Source: Novipirellula caenicola (GTDB lineage: Bacteria; Planctomycetota; Planctomycetia; Pirellulales; Pirellulaceae). Taken from it: 64,000 nucleotides of DNA. The stretch lies in NCBI RefSeq assembly GCF_039545035.1, contig NZ_BAABRO010000018.1, forward strand, positions 62,001 to 126,000, written 5' to 3'. Of the stretch, positions 26,461-35,076 are shown one piece after another (within the stretch, counting starts at the first letter, position 1; every line of letters begins with the position of its first letter). A model generated the notes under the pieces. The model did no database searches. It had not been told where the DNA came from and worked only from the letters and a program-made list of their open reading frames with translations. Position numbers and translations under genes: made by a program.

Positions 26461-26835
26461 TCAACCCCAGTACGACGTCCAAACACCTGTAGGTTTCGCG
26501 CGGGCGGTCTCGTCAATCCAGCTGAATAGATCAGATAATGCAACTTTGGCATCATCATCTGAAATTTTCCCATCACGGTACTCCCTCAGCAACCATTCAA
26601 TTGCCTCAGGCACGACCGTAGGCGGGTAGATGAAATCATCTGACATGATGTTTAGCATAGGGTTTTCCACCCCTTCTGCATGCCCGGTCCATACGACTTC
26701 TCCGCACGGATCGAACTCACATTTCGCATGTTTTGTATTGAGGCTTACCTCAAAAGAGCTTTTCGTGAGACGCACGCTGTACGCATCTTCATGGCCCCAG
26801 CGTGGTGAAAATATTTGAAAGGAAGAACTAATCAC
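26461..26835 (-). CDS. Hypothetical protein, cassette-type family
   Basis: 124 residues, MISSSFQIFSPRWGHEDAYSVRLTK..., with SDDFIYPPTVVPEAIEWLLREYRDGKISDDDAKVALSDLF. From memory, similar proteins with a PRWGHxDxY start are seen as lone gene cassettes in environmental integrons, but I could not check this. Soluble alpha/beta; function unknown. Confidence 0.5.
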   Translation of the reverse strand: MISSSFQIFSPRWGHEDAYSVRLTKSSFEVSLNTKHAKCEFDPCGEVVWTGHAEGVENPMLNIMSDDFIYPPTVVPEAIEWLLREYRDGKISDDDAKVALSDLFSWIDETARAKPTGVWTSYWG

Positions 26836-27324
26836 TCGTGCACCAGTTGTAACACTCTGAAGGGTTTCAAAGATTATCTAGTTCAGCGGCGTCGTCCTAT
26901 ATTCAAGAACCACCTAAAATCGCTAACTCAAGATAATTTGGAAATCTTACCCGACGGGGGGCTCGTGTCAAGTTGTTTGTTACACGGGCGAGTTGCGTTG
27001 GTACGAGGGTCGACAATTTTGTCTATAGAATGGCCGCGGTGATGAAAATCATTCCACGGGGTGCGGGGCCAAGACAGCACAATACTCCGTTAGCGATCGC
27101 ATAAAGAAAAGGTGTCAGCATAAAGAAAAGGTGTCAGTAAAGAAAAGGTGTCAGGACTCTTTTCTCAATGCAATGCGATGACGTAGTGGGAGTTCGGCAT
27201 GCTAGAAACGGACGGAGATATTAGCGGCGGAACCAGAACGAAATCGATGACTTACCGCGATCACGACGTCAGCGTCAAGCTGAGTCACTAGTTCACCGAA
27301 AATCAGACTATGTTGACATCGCTT
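26836..27324. other. Intergenic with short repeats
   Basis: No supported gene. Contains the three GTGTCAG repeats annotated at 27103-27163 and otherwise AT-rich spacer. Confidence 0.45.
27103..27163 (+). repeat. Three tandem AAAGAAAAGGTGTCAG repeats
   Basis: Copies at 27103-27118, 27122-27137 and 27139-27154; the third continues into GACTCTTTT. The complement (AAAAGAGTCCTGACACC) occurs four and more times at 31453-31655, so the ~4.2 kb between is flanked by inverted copies. Confidence 0.75.
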
Positions 27325-27732
27325 CTAATTCGTTTCCGTCTTCAATGCGCAGTCCGAATGGATCAGCATCGCGATGGTGCTTCTCAGATACAGCGACTTG
27401 GCCGATTGAAAGCTGCACACGGTCGTCGTATCGACGAACTCTTTTGTTGCTGAATATATCTCGCTTGCGATTCTCGGATGACGAGAGGCAGCACGGGATG
27501 CATCGGCGATCGCACGAATAAAGCCGCTTAACTCGACCGACTGTGATAGCCGATTCCCCAGCACAGCGTCACAAGTGGGAGTCGGCTGTTCGCAATACTC
27601 CGACGTACGCTGGCGAATGAATTCCATATACTCGTCACTACAATGACGAGCCGATCGAGCTTCATCTTCGCGAGCCGAAGCACATTCTCTGCACCACGAG
27701 CTCGCAATCAAAGATTGATGAAAATCGCTCAT
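27325..27732 (-). CDS. Hypothetical protein, paralogue of the upstream gene
   Basis: 135 residues from ATG 27732 (MSDFHQSLIASSWCRECAS). Aligns with the product of 27882-28295 through CSDEYMEFIRQRTSEYCEQPTP..., LSGFIRAIADASRAASRHPRIASEIYSATKEF. All-helical, soluble. No family recognised. The pair probably arose by tandem duplication. Confidence 0.5.
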   Translation of the reverse strand: MSDFHQSLIASSWCRECASAREDEARSARHCSDEYMEFIRQRTSEYCEQPTPTCDAVLGNRLSQSVELSGFIRAIADASRAASRHPRIASEIYSATKEFVDTTTVCSFQSAKSLYLRSTIAMLIHSDCALKTETN

Positions 27733-27881
27733 AGCGATTATCGCAACTGGAGAGTTGACGATGTCTCCACCGCATGAAGGATCGCTTTTGATGGCGAACG
27801 AGAAGCCAACAACGGTACGTAAAAATTGCCCTCGCATTGATCCTACCAGCAAGACTACTGAAACCGGTAGTGATCGAACGT

Positions 27882-28295
27882 TCAGGCGACTTCAGGGCGT
27901 TTATCTCTATCGGATCTACAAATCTCGGCAATCAGCGTAGCAAACCGCCAACAGAGGTTTGGCATGTCACCGGTCGAAATTGCGGCTTTCGAGAACGCTT
28001 TCGTAGCAGCAAGGATTTGCCTCGCAACATGTGGGTGCCGCCTTGCCGAAATAGCAGCACTTGAGATCGCCCCAACGAATCGGCTGAGCTGCAATAGTTC
28101 GGCCGCCCGCACTTCAAAATCCTCGTTCGTCCGCGGCGGGGACTGGTTGCAAAAATCAGCAACGCTTCGGCGGATAATATCTCCATACTCTTCACCGCAC
28201 CGGCTTGAAGCCTTTGTTGCCACATCTTGCATCAGTTCACATTTTTCGCTCCATAGTTTGGAAAGTTTGTGATTGTGGATCTCGATGTCAGACAT
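27882..28295 (-). CDS. Hypothetical protein, paralogue of the downstream gene
   Basis: 137 residues, MSDIEIHNHKLSKLWSEKCELM. Shares CGEEYGDIIRRSVADFCNQSPP and LSRFVGAISSAAISARRHPHVARQILAATKAF with 27325-27732. Predicted helical. Upstream of it the divergent three-copy gene family begins, so the two sets may share a control region. Confidence 0.5.
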   Translation of the reverse strand: MSDIEIHNHKLSKLWSEKCELMQDVATKASSRCGEEYGDIIRRSVADFCNQSPPRTNEDFEVRAAELLQLSRFVGAISSAAISARRHPHVARQILAATKAFSKAAISTGDMPNLCWRFATLIAEICRSDRDKRPEVA

Positions 28296-28708
28296 CGTCG
28301 TACTAGGCGTCCCAAGTTGCGTGAGGATGAATCCGTGTTAGATCCTACGATGACTCATCGCAATCGCAACTCCTTGCAACGAGTTCAATACATGCGAATG
28401 TTACATAATATTCGCCAACGCGCCACAAGAAAAAGCCAAATTAGACACATCTATGTGCACATTTCAAACAACTCGGGGGGGCAGACGCAAATTCGCTTAA
28501 ATTGCATGACAGCTTGCTCCCATCGCTCCACAATTCATCATCTATCCCACAGTAGCAATCGCTAGCATTATTTGCCGCCCTGTGATCGGCGCCGCTCGAC
28601 GCATTCTGACAACATTTGTTATCTGCGGCAGCAGATTACCGTGGATTGCAGCATTCGACATGTTGTAAACTAATCTGGTACCAACGCTTGAAACTGGAAA
28701 TACTGCAG
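28296..28708. other. Divergent intergenic region
   Basis: About 410 bp between two divergent cargo gene sets. AT-rich, no supported gene. Should hold promoters for both directions. Confidence 0.45.
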
Positions 28709-29128
28709 ATGCACCGCGACCCACTGAATCTCTCTCACCGGATCAATGCTGGTCATTTAGCCACCGCCAAAAAGCTGATTCGAAAAGCACAGAAACTAGA
28801 AGATCATGCCGTGCGCGAACAATTGACCCAGGAAGCCATTGACACAATCGATGGCGAATTGATCGATATAAAGGTGGATCGATTAATCCTTCGACCGTTG
28901 GTTGGTTGCGAAAAAGACAAAGATTTGCACTTGGGACTCGAGAAAACGGTTGCTGGAATTCTGGGAGTTACTCATCAACACATGAAAATTTCGACACATG
29001 ACGACACACTCTCTGTCTACGCTGTCTTTTTCGGAAGCTATGTGTTTAGGCGAAGCATCATCATCTGGCTCGCGCAGAGGGCAATGAAAAACAAATGGAG
29101 CCTGGTTGAGCACTGCGACGCGATCTGA
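28709..29128 (+). CDS. Triplicated family, copy 1, domain A
   Basis: 139 residues from ATG 28709 (MHRDPLNLSHRINAGH). A helical N-terminus leads to domain A: RLILRPLVGCEKDKDLHLGLEKTVAGI..., ending WLAQRAMKNKWSLVE. The RPLVG and WLAxxAxxNxWSLxE motifs recur in the genes at 29512 and 30543. Domain A looks like a small alpha/beta fold. It is followed by a decayed domain B at 29196. No known family recognised. Confidence 0.55.
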   Translation: MHRDPLNLSHRINAGHLATAKKLIRKAQKLEDHAVREQLTQEAIDTIDGELIDIKVDRLILRPLVGCEKDKDLHLGLEKTVAGILGVTHQHMKISTHDDTLSVYAVFFGSYVFRRSIIIWLAQRAMKNKWSLVEHCDAI

Positions 29129-29195
29129 CCACAGCAAGCGTCCACGATGCCGCGAAAGACGCAATGCGCCCCTTCTGGTGGTTGTTATGAGGGAT

Positions 29196-29340
29196 GGATC
29201 TAAACGTCTCGCGATTGGGCAGGCATTTGATTAGGACTGTCAATTGTTTCGCAAATTACAGAGGCAACACGCAGACTTGCATGATGCTCGGCCGGCGGTG
29301 GGGAATGCGGTGCTTCGCTTCTGCAAACGCTTTCTACGAC
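29196..29340 (+). pseudogene. Decayed domain B of copy 1
   Basis: In frame: RLAIGQAFD, a TAG stop (29232-29234), then DCQLFRKLQRQHADLHDARPAV. This aligns with intact domain B at 30068 (GEEFEHDSRRFRKLDDRRAMLVD) and in the fusion at 30543 (GEQFVYGDTRYRKIDARRATRIS). The stop splits it, so copy 1 has lost a functional B domain. Confidence 0.55.
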
Positions 29341-29511
29341 TTCACCTCACCTCGATGACAATGCTTCGTCGAAAACGGTCAGGGATGTCGACCGCAATGG
29401 TTCCCAAGATTGCGTGTGTCTTTTCGGTGTAATCGTCAACACCGTTTCATCGTTTTGCACGGAACCGCTGCGGACCGTGAAGTTGACTCGGCATGCATCG
29501 CCGTGCCAAGT

Positions 29512-29991
29512 ATGATTGAGAGCCCCACCGCTGATGATCCCTCCCTCAATGCTGATAACTGGAAAGCTAGAATGCAGCCGCACTACGACGATGCATCGAA
29601 GCGAATTAGCCGAGCCACAATCAGGGAATCTCAAATCTTGATTCAAGATGCAGCAAATGTGGTTGAGGAACCGCTACGCGAATCTTTGAGATTGAAAAAA
29701 TTTGAGATACCCGAGGGCAAAATCGTCGATGGAAACGTAGTTCGACTATTACTTCGGCCTTTGGTCGGTTGTGAGGACGCGGTCGATCTTCAGTTAGGCC
29801 TAGTGGACACGGTGGCGGCAATTTTGCAGCTCAGTGATAGCCGGGCAAAAATGGTCAAGCGACATGACTCATGGGCCGTTTACGCCGTTTTGATCGGCAG
29901 CGACATGCTATGTCAAAGCATGATTACTTGGCTGGCACACAAGGCGGTTCGCAATAAATGGAGCCTGATTGAAGATGTTCTGCGGCCGTGA
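29512..29991 (+). CDS. Triplicated family, copy 2, domain A
   Basis: 159 residues from ATG 29512 (MIESPTADDPSLNADNW). Domain A: RLLLRPLVGCEDAVDLQLGLVDTVAAI..., ending WLAHKAVRNKWSLIE. Closest in layout to 28709. Its B domain is a separate small gene (30068-30235) in the same orientation. Confidence 0.55.
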   Translation: MIESPTADDPSLNADNWKARMQPHYDDASKRISRATIRESQILIQDAANVVEEPLRESLRLKKFEIPEGKIVDGNVVRLLLRPLVGCEDAVDLQLGLVDTVAAILQLSDSRAKMVKRHDSWAVYAVLIGSDMLCQSMITWLAHKAVRNKWSLIEDVLRP

Positions 29992-30067
29992 CCTCAATTA
30001 TCGGCACTCCATTTGCCAGCCGGGCAAATGTCAATGATGTTCAAGCACAAACAATTGCGATCACGAA

Positions 30068-30235
30068 ATGGAAGTTGAGTTTTACGAGATTAACGCCGGC
30101 GAAGAGTTTGAACACGATTCCCGAAGGTTTCGCAAACTGGACGATCGACGGGCAATGTTGGTCGATCGTCAAACAGACGCACGACGCGTGATTCACTTTT
30201 ATCCCGAGGATAGGGTAATTAAAGCCAAAAGGTGA
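30068..30235 (+). CDS. Triplicated family, copy 2, domain B as separate protein
   Basis: 55 residues, MEVEFYEINAGEEFEHDSRR... ending HFYPEDRVIKAKR. It aligns with the last ~50 residues of the fused copy at 30543 (IGEQFVYGDTRYRKIDARRA...IFYPEDKI). Its preservation as an uninterrupted frame with conserved GE.F, R.RK.D.RRA and FYPED supports a real gene. Looks like a small beta barrel. No clear ribosome-binding site. Confidence 0.5.
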   Translation: MEVEFYEINAGEEFEHDSRRFRKLDDRRAMLVDRQTDARRVIHFYPEDRVIKAKR

Positions 30236-30542
30236 TCGCAAATGACATGGGCGATTGCACCTTCTCTACATTCCCCTTCTCGCTGAAGATTCGACATTGT
30301 TTGGACCCGATTGTTTTGTACCGACGAATCGAACAACATTCGCAATTGGATGCACGGTTAAATCTGTAAAAATCGCCTGATAGCGTGCCGACAGTACCGA
30401 TTGTAGCAATTTACTCTTCGGAACTCGGAACATATCTCGAGAATTCGGTTCTGATTACAACCTCGGTGTTTTTCCCCAACCTAGGCTTTGGGGCTGCGTC
30501 ATCCACGGACGCATCCGGTTGTCACCGTGGAGGTGAGATTCG
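30236..30542. other. Spacer before fused copy
   Basis: About 300 bp, no gene seen; ends in the ribosome-binding site GGAGGTGA (30529-30536) of the next gene. Confidence 0.4.
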
Positions 30543-31277
30543 ATGGAACGCAGTCAAACGCAAATGGTTCTGGGGCGAAGAAACGTGTTGCAAAACGACT
30601 CAAATTCGGGGCGGCCGATCGGACATTACGGCTTCCCGATCCATCCAACCGCGGACGATCGGGAATTGGCGAAACGGTTGGTCCGCAATGTCAGATCCGA
30701 GGACACGGAAAGTCTAAGTTGTGACTTGAGCCAGCAAGTGAGTCTCGCGCGAAAGCGTCCATTCCATACCTTAGACATTCATCGCTTAGTGCTTCGACCG
30801 CTGGTAGGGCACGATTGTGATCCAGACATCAGGTCACGACTTGAAGAGATTGTCGCCACCATTGTCGCAGCATCAAATGGCCACACCAACATTACACAAC
30901 ACAGCGGATCGTACAGCGTGTTTGCCATCTTCTTCGGCACCCATGCCTTCGAACGATGTTTAATATCATGGCTAGCGCATCATGCATCAAAGAACCATTG
31001 GAGCCTAATGGAGGACAGCGACGACTCGGAGGTCGCCCCGATTACTCCGCAAGTTGAATTACCAAAGGACAACTTGATCGAAAATATCAGAAACTCTATC
31101 GACGAAGAAAAGAAAGACGAATTTGGAAGCCTCCGAATTGGCGAACAATTCGTTTACGGCGACACTCGGTATCGCAAAATCGATGCACGCAGAGCGACGC
31201 GGATCAGCACCAGATCAGGATTTGCCGAGACGGCCCTGATTTTTTATCCCGAGGACAAGATATGTCCACTTGCTTGA
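30543..31277 (+). CDS. Triplicated family, copy 3, fused domains A+B
   Basis: 244 residues, strong ribosome-binding site GGAGGTGA 6 nt upstream. Variable N-terminus (1-75), domain A (~75-165: RLVLRPLVGHDCDPDI...WLAHHASKNHWSLMED), an acidic linker, then domain B (~190-240: GSLRIGEQFVYGDTRYRKIDARRATR...IFYPEDKI). The fusion implies that A and B act together in the split copies. No enzyme motif or known family recognised. Confidence 0.6.
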   Translation: MERSQTQMVLGRRNVLQNDSNSGRPIGHYGFPIHPTADDRELAKRLVRNVRSEDTESLSCDLSQQVSLARKRPFHTLDIHRLVLRPLVGHDCDPDIRSRLEEIVATIVAASNGHTNITQHSGSYSVFAIFFGTHAFERCLISWLAHHASKNHWSLMEDSDDSEVAPITPQVELPKDNLIENIRNSIDEEKKDEFGSLRIGEQFVYGDTRYRKIDARRATRISTRSGFAETALIFYPEDKICPLA

Positions 31278-31798
31278 TCGCGGGTGTCACGGACAACCTA
31301 GGGCTGGCGGCGAGCGAGAAATCGCTTGTGATGGGGATGCCGCGTGATGCTTAGCGGCATCCCCCGCCAGCCCTTGATGATTCAAGCAAAGTCAATCAAT
31401 CGAGCGTCGTCGGATTCCCAAAAAATCGCCTAACATCTCCGTCACGCTACGGAAAAAGAGTCCTGACACCTTTTTACCCCCTGACACCTTTTTACCCCGG
31501 AAAAAGAGTCCTGACACCTTTTTACCCTCTTAACGGCATCCCCCGCCAGCCCTTGATGATTCAAGCAAAGTCAATCAACGAGCGTCGTCGGTTTCCAAAA
31601 AAAAACGCCTTACATCTCCGTCACGCTACGAAAAAAGAGTCCTGACACCTTTTATGCTCGACACCTTTTATGCTCCTCGATTCACCGTACTCACCCAATT
31701 AGGACGTCTTACGGGGAACGCTAGGATTCACGGGGTCGGGCCGTGATTAGTTTGATCTGCCAAAACGCGTGACGCCCGACTCCCGTGCAATCCATTGG
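31278..31798. other. Repeat-rich intergenic region
   Basis: No gene supported. Filled by a palindrome and two direct repeats described separately. Confidence 0.55.
31355..31653. repeat. Two ~120-bp direct repeats carrying inverted GTGTCAG motifs
   Basis: Copies 31355-31474 and 31534-31653 begin CGGCATCCCCCGCCAGCCC and end in GAGTCCTGACACCTTTT, differing by a few bases. The first forms a long palindrome with the sequence before it (GGGCTGGCGG ... GGGGATGCCGC / GCGGCATCCCC CGCCAGCCC). The CCTGACACC ends are the complement of repeats at 27103-27163. Confidence 0.7.
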
Positions 31799-32143
31799 TT
31801 ATCCGCCGTTCTGCTTTCTGCGAGCAATGATCTGGCGAATTGTAGGGCGAATCATGAAAATCGCGAACGAAAGTAGCGATGGAATGACGAGTCCCCCAGC
31901 AATGAATAGTCTGGTGGTGGTTATTTGCAGAGTTGTCAAAGGGAAGGATCGACCGGATAGCAATCGATCCCAATAGGGCGTGTTACCGATGCCCGCGTAA
32001 ACGCTCAGGAGCGAATAGACCGGACCGGCCATGATGCAGGCGAAGGATGCGACGCCAAGGCCGAGCAAGATTCTTATCGCGTGCAGTTGGACGCCACCAT
32101 CTTCCAGGGTTAGCGACTTAGGGGGGTTGTAAGGATTCTCCAT
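31799..32143 (-). CDS. Small membrane protein
   Basis: 114 residues, MENPYNPPKSLTLEDGGVQL, an NPY start often seen in planctomycete membrane proteins. Two to three hydrophobic helices (RILLGLGVASFACIMAGPVY; LFIAGGLVIPSLLSFAIFMI). Function unknown. Confidence 0.55.
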   Translation of the reverse strand: MENPYNPPKSLTLEDGGVQLHAIRILLGLGVASFACIMAGPVYSLLSVYAGIGNTPYWDRLLSGRSFPLTTLQITTTRLFIAGGLVIPSLLSFAIFMIRPTIRQIIARRKQNGG

Positions 32144-32352
32144 GATAGCGAGTGTGCCCAGTCGGATAACGGTTGCCGTAACCGGGAACGGACAGTTGAC
32201 TCTCCATTTGCAAAACCTTGCAAGCCGTTCTCCGGGCGAGTAGACCGAGGTCTCTTCGGTTTAGGTTAAGCTTTGTGTTCCCTGTTGGCCACCGGTTTCC
32301 CTGGTGGTGTCACAAGATTTTAACCCTGCCTCATTGACCCTCGGCCCCTCTC

Positions 32353-32386
32353 AGATCCGGACGTGCGGGGCTACCGCATCCGGCTC
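32353..32386 (-). ncRNA. Group II intron domain V
   Basis: 34-nt hairpin, minus strand GAGCCGGATGCGG...CCGCACGTCCGGATCT. It has the catalytic AGC triad at positions 2-4, a short terminal loop and the ACG bulge region. Located 7 nt after the reverse transcriptase stop codon. Confidence 0.75.
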
Positions 32387-32393
32387 CCAGATT

Positions 32394-33938
32394 TCACTTC
32401 TCACCGCCACACACCCCCTGCCGGTTCATCGCGATCAGGTCCGTTAAACGCTTCGGATTCGCCAAAGGATGAAGCTCCGTGAAGCGATTGAAATCATCCC
32501 AGTTCACATAGCTGTTTTGACTGCGGCGACTTAGGTGACGCTTTGCCATCCGACGAACCTTGCTGCGGTACGCCATCAGCATCGGCCAATTGTCATTGAT
32601 CCCGTAATACTGATAGTGTCCGCGAAGTTTCGCGTTCAGGACTTGCCACATTTCGCCGACCGCAGTGGAGAGCTGATGATGAAACCAGAGTCGCATCTCT
32701 TTCAACTTCACGCGTAATTTCTTCCCGGACGTTTTCCTCTTCAGTTTGAACTTGCCCGCTCGTGAGCGACCGCAGTAGTGAGTGAATCCGAGGAAGTCGA
32801 AGGTCGCTGGGGCCCCTTCACCTCGCCGCTGGCTATCGCGACGCGCGAAACGTCCAAAACGAATCAACTTTGTTTTCTCCTCGGCGATTGATAACGAGAA
32901 CCGGTCAAGTCGCTTGGGCAAAACCGCTTGGTATCTCCGCGCGTCCGATTCCAACTCGAAGCAGCAGATAAAATCGTCGGCAAAGCGTATCAAGTACGCT
33001 TCACCGCGAAGTCTCGGCCGCACCTCTTGTTCAAACCACTCGTCTAACACGTAATGCAAATACACGTTAGCCAACAACGGTGAGAGACTTGCTCCTTGTG
33101 GAACTCCGTCTTCGGTTGCCTGCAATTTGCCATTGACCATCACACCCGCTTTCAGGAAACGGCAGATCAGCCGAAGCATCTTGCGGTCGCTGATGCGTTT
33201 CCGCAAAAGCTCGACAAGACGTTCGTGAGACACGTTATCAAAGAAGCCTTTGATGTCGGCGTCGCTGACCCAGTTCACTTTCCGCGTCGCAATGATCCCG
33301 CCAAGATTCGCTAGTGTCCCGTGACACGATTTCCCAGGGCGATAACCATACGAAAAGTCATAGAAGTCGACTTCGTAGATTTGCTCCAAGATCATCACGA
33401 TCGCGCTTTGGACAAGTTTATCCTCCACGCAAGAGATACCAAGCGCTCGCGTCTTCCCATTCCCTTTGGGGATGTTCTTACGCAAGCTTGGCATCGGACG
33501 ATAGCTGCCCCGGTGCAGTCGACTGAGCAGTTCCCGAAGATTCCCTTCGAGATTCTCTTCGTAGTCTTCCACCGTGACGCCATCGACTCCTGGCGTTTTG
33601 CCTCGTTTCAATCGGCGAAAGGCGTACCATAGCAGCTCATAGTTGAGCAGCGAGAAGAGGTTATTAAACACCTCTTCTGGGTGCGTCTCCGCTCTGTGGG
33701 TGATGCGATCCAAGCGGTCCAGCACCGAAGTCTCACCACTGAGTGTGGGCGGTGGGGCGTCTTGGTCGCGAAAAATCCTGACCGCCTTCCCTACACCGGT
33801 ATTACCCGGCTTCTCGCTACCCAATTGGACTTTGGGCGACTGCGGTACTATGCGGCCATCCGAATCCCTGAGAGTCATTTGCCTTCGTCGCTTATTCCAC
33901 TTCTCGGGCATACTCGGTTCGTTGTGATTGGAAGTCAT
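32394..33938 (-). CDS. ltrA: Group II intron reverse transcriptase/maturase
   Basis: 514 residues. RT domain with GKTPGVDGVTVEDYEENL, the substrate motif GVPQGASLSPLLANVYL (278-294) and catalytic FADD (319-322, RFADDF). Then a maturase (GIIM-like) domain (LRGHYQYYGINDNW). No HNH endonuclease domain after it. It splices its host RNA and moves by reverse transcription into DNA targets. Frame intact, so activity is possible. Intron-borne and not a phage function. Confidence 0.93.
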   Translation of the reverse strand: MTSNHNEPSMPEKWNKRRRQMTLRDSDGRIVPQSPKVQLGSEKPGNTGVGKAVRIFRDQDAPPPTLSGETSVLDRLDRITHRAETHPEEVFNNLFSLLNYELLWYAFRRLKRGKTPGVDGVTVEDYEENLEGNLRELLSRLHRGSYRPMPSLRKNIPKGNGKTRALGISCVEDKLVQSAIVMILEQIYEVDFYDFSYGYRPGKSCHGTLANLGGIIATRKVNWVSDADIKGFFDNVSHERLVELLRKRISDRKMLRLICRFLKAGVMVNGKLQATEDGVPQGASLSPLLANVYLHYVLDEWFEQEVRPRLRGEAYLIRFADDFICCFELESDARRYQAVLPKRLDRFSLSIAEEKTKLIRFGRFARRDSQRRGEGAPATFDFLGFTHYCGRSRAGKFKLKRKTSGKKLRVKLKEMRLWFHHQLSTAVGEMWQVLNAKLRGHYQYYGINDNWPMLMAYRSKVRRMAKRHLSRRSQNSYVNWDDFNRFTELHPLANPKRLTDLIAMNRQGVCGGEK

Positions 33939-34304
33939 AATCGAATCAAGAACTTCAGGGCCTCACTGGTTGCCTGGCTGACGTGTTGTATAGCGCGAAT
34001 GGGGCGCCGACTCCGGGTCTCCGTTTGCAACTCGCCATTGACGTTACAAACGGTGTTGCCTTGGGGCGTGAACAAACCTTGGGCAGAATCCAACAGTTAC
34101 CAAATTTCGGAGCTAATCCCGTTCACGGTCGCAGGGCCACCTGCGATCCATTCATCCTCACTACCTCTCTGTGTACGCTTCAAGCTACGATTTCGAAGTC
34201 AAGCTTCTTATACGCAGCCTGCAACACTCAATACTGGGCGTGTGGCTAGCACTTACCCAGGCGGGATTCGCACCCGCTCGTCAATCAGACCTTGCCAGTC
34301 CGCA
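33939..34304 (-). ncRNA. Group II intron 5' RNA domains
   Basis: Non-coding part of the intron between the 5' splice site (34305) and the reverse transcriptase start; holds domains I-III judging by position and typical motifs such as GAAATCGTAGCTTGAAGC. No protein gene. Confidence 0.65.
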
Positions 34305-34318
34305 CGTTCACGGCTTGG

Positions 34319-34948
34319 TTATCCCTTCGCGTCGGATGCTTTGAGGGACCGAAGGCGTTCCAGTAGTGATGAGTATTGATACAACCCTTTGATAATCTCC
34401 TTCGTGAACTCAAACGCGACTGCAAGTTCCTGTTCGGAAATTTCTGCGAATGTCCGTGCTTCGATGTGTGCGGCATCATTCCCGAGCAACCGAAGTTCGT
34501 CCATTGCATCAATAAGCTCGCGGGGCAGAACAATTTTGGATTCAAGATCTTTGATTCGAGCCTTCAGATTATTGCCAGTTGCTCCACGATCATCACAAAT
34601 CTTCTCAAGTGTACGTCGCAACATTATCGCGGCAGCAATGAAAGCGTGGGCGGAGTGACAGTCTATCGCCTCCTCTAACGACTCCTTTACGGAAGCGGGA
34701 ACGTTTTCGGAATCAAATGTTAGGCGAACCGGTGGATAGGTGGCGACAGCATTGCGTTTGTCGAATACGACAAAAACGTGACCGCGGCAGGATGAGCTTG
34801 GGCACCGACGTTGACCGCAAGAATACTCGTTGTTGATTTTAAGATCTTTGCCAAGTTCGTCGAACGTACCAGTGTTGCCACACTGGGGGCAGACCAAGGT
34901 CGGCTTCCCGGCAGAGGTTTCTTGCGAGAGGGTAGCTTTGATCTTCAA
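34319..34948 (-). CDS. DUF4145-domain protein with zinc ribbon
   Basis: 209 residues. An N-terminal zinc ribbon (CPQCGNTG...CGQRRCPSSSCRGH) precedes a helical DUF4145-like domain (ESLEEAIDCHSAHAFIAAAIMLRRTLEKICDDRG ... LRLLGNDAAHIE). DUF4145 domains are often found in defence and restriction-linked proteins and in mobile elements; biochemical role unknown. The group II intron sits just after its stop. Confidence 0.7.
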   Translation of the reverse strand: MKIKATLSQETSAGKPTLVCPQCGNTGTFDELGKDLKINNEYSCGQRRCPSSSCRGHVFVVFDKRNAVATYPPVRLTFDSENVPASVKESLEEAIDCHSAHAFIAAAIMLRRTLEKICDDRGATGNNLKARIKDLESKIVLPRELIDAMDELRLLGNDAAHIEARTFAEISEQELAVAFEFTKEIIKGLYQYSSLLERLRSLKASDAKG

Positions 34949-35076
34949 GATGTTCTGTCTTCAATGGGATAACGTTTGGGATCAGCGGGCGGCGGAAATC
35001 GACATTGATCTCACCAAGAAACTCGCCTCCGCCGCTCCGTTGAATCCCATGGTTCGTCGCAGCGCAGACTTGAAAA

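Larger units (their letters stand above)
32353..34305 (-). mobile_element. Group II intron
   Basis: On the minus strand the intron begins GTGCGGAC at 34305 (the 5' GUGCG signature), followed by a typical domain I leader (GCAAGGTCTGATTGACGAGC, GGGTGCGAATCCCGCC), the reverse transcriptase gene and domain V (32353-32386). The 3' end is not resolved: I could not find a convincing domain VI, so the element may extend a little below 32353 or be truncated. It lies 13 nt after the stop of the DUF4145 gene and so does not break a coding sequence. Confidence 0.75.

Noticed and set aside
29988-30191. Frame overlapping the 55-residue domain B gene
   Set aside because: It shares no similarity with any neighbour, whereas the other frame (30068-30235) aligns with domain B of the fused copy.
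26461-31434. Integron-type attC sites (GCCTAAC at 31428 and a cassette-like gene at 26461)
   Set aside because: No paired GTTRRRY box or integron integrase was found, and the second repeat copy has GCCTTAC, so chance is more likely.
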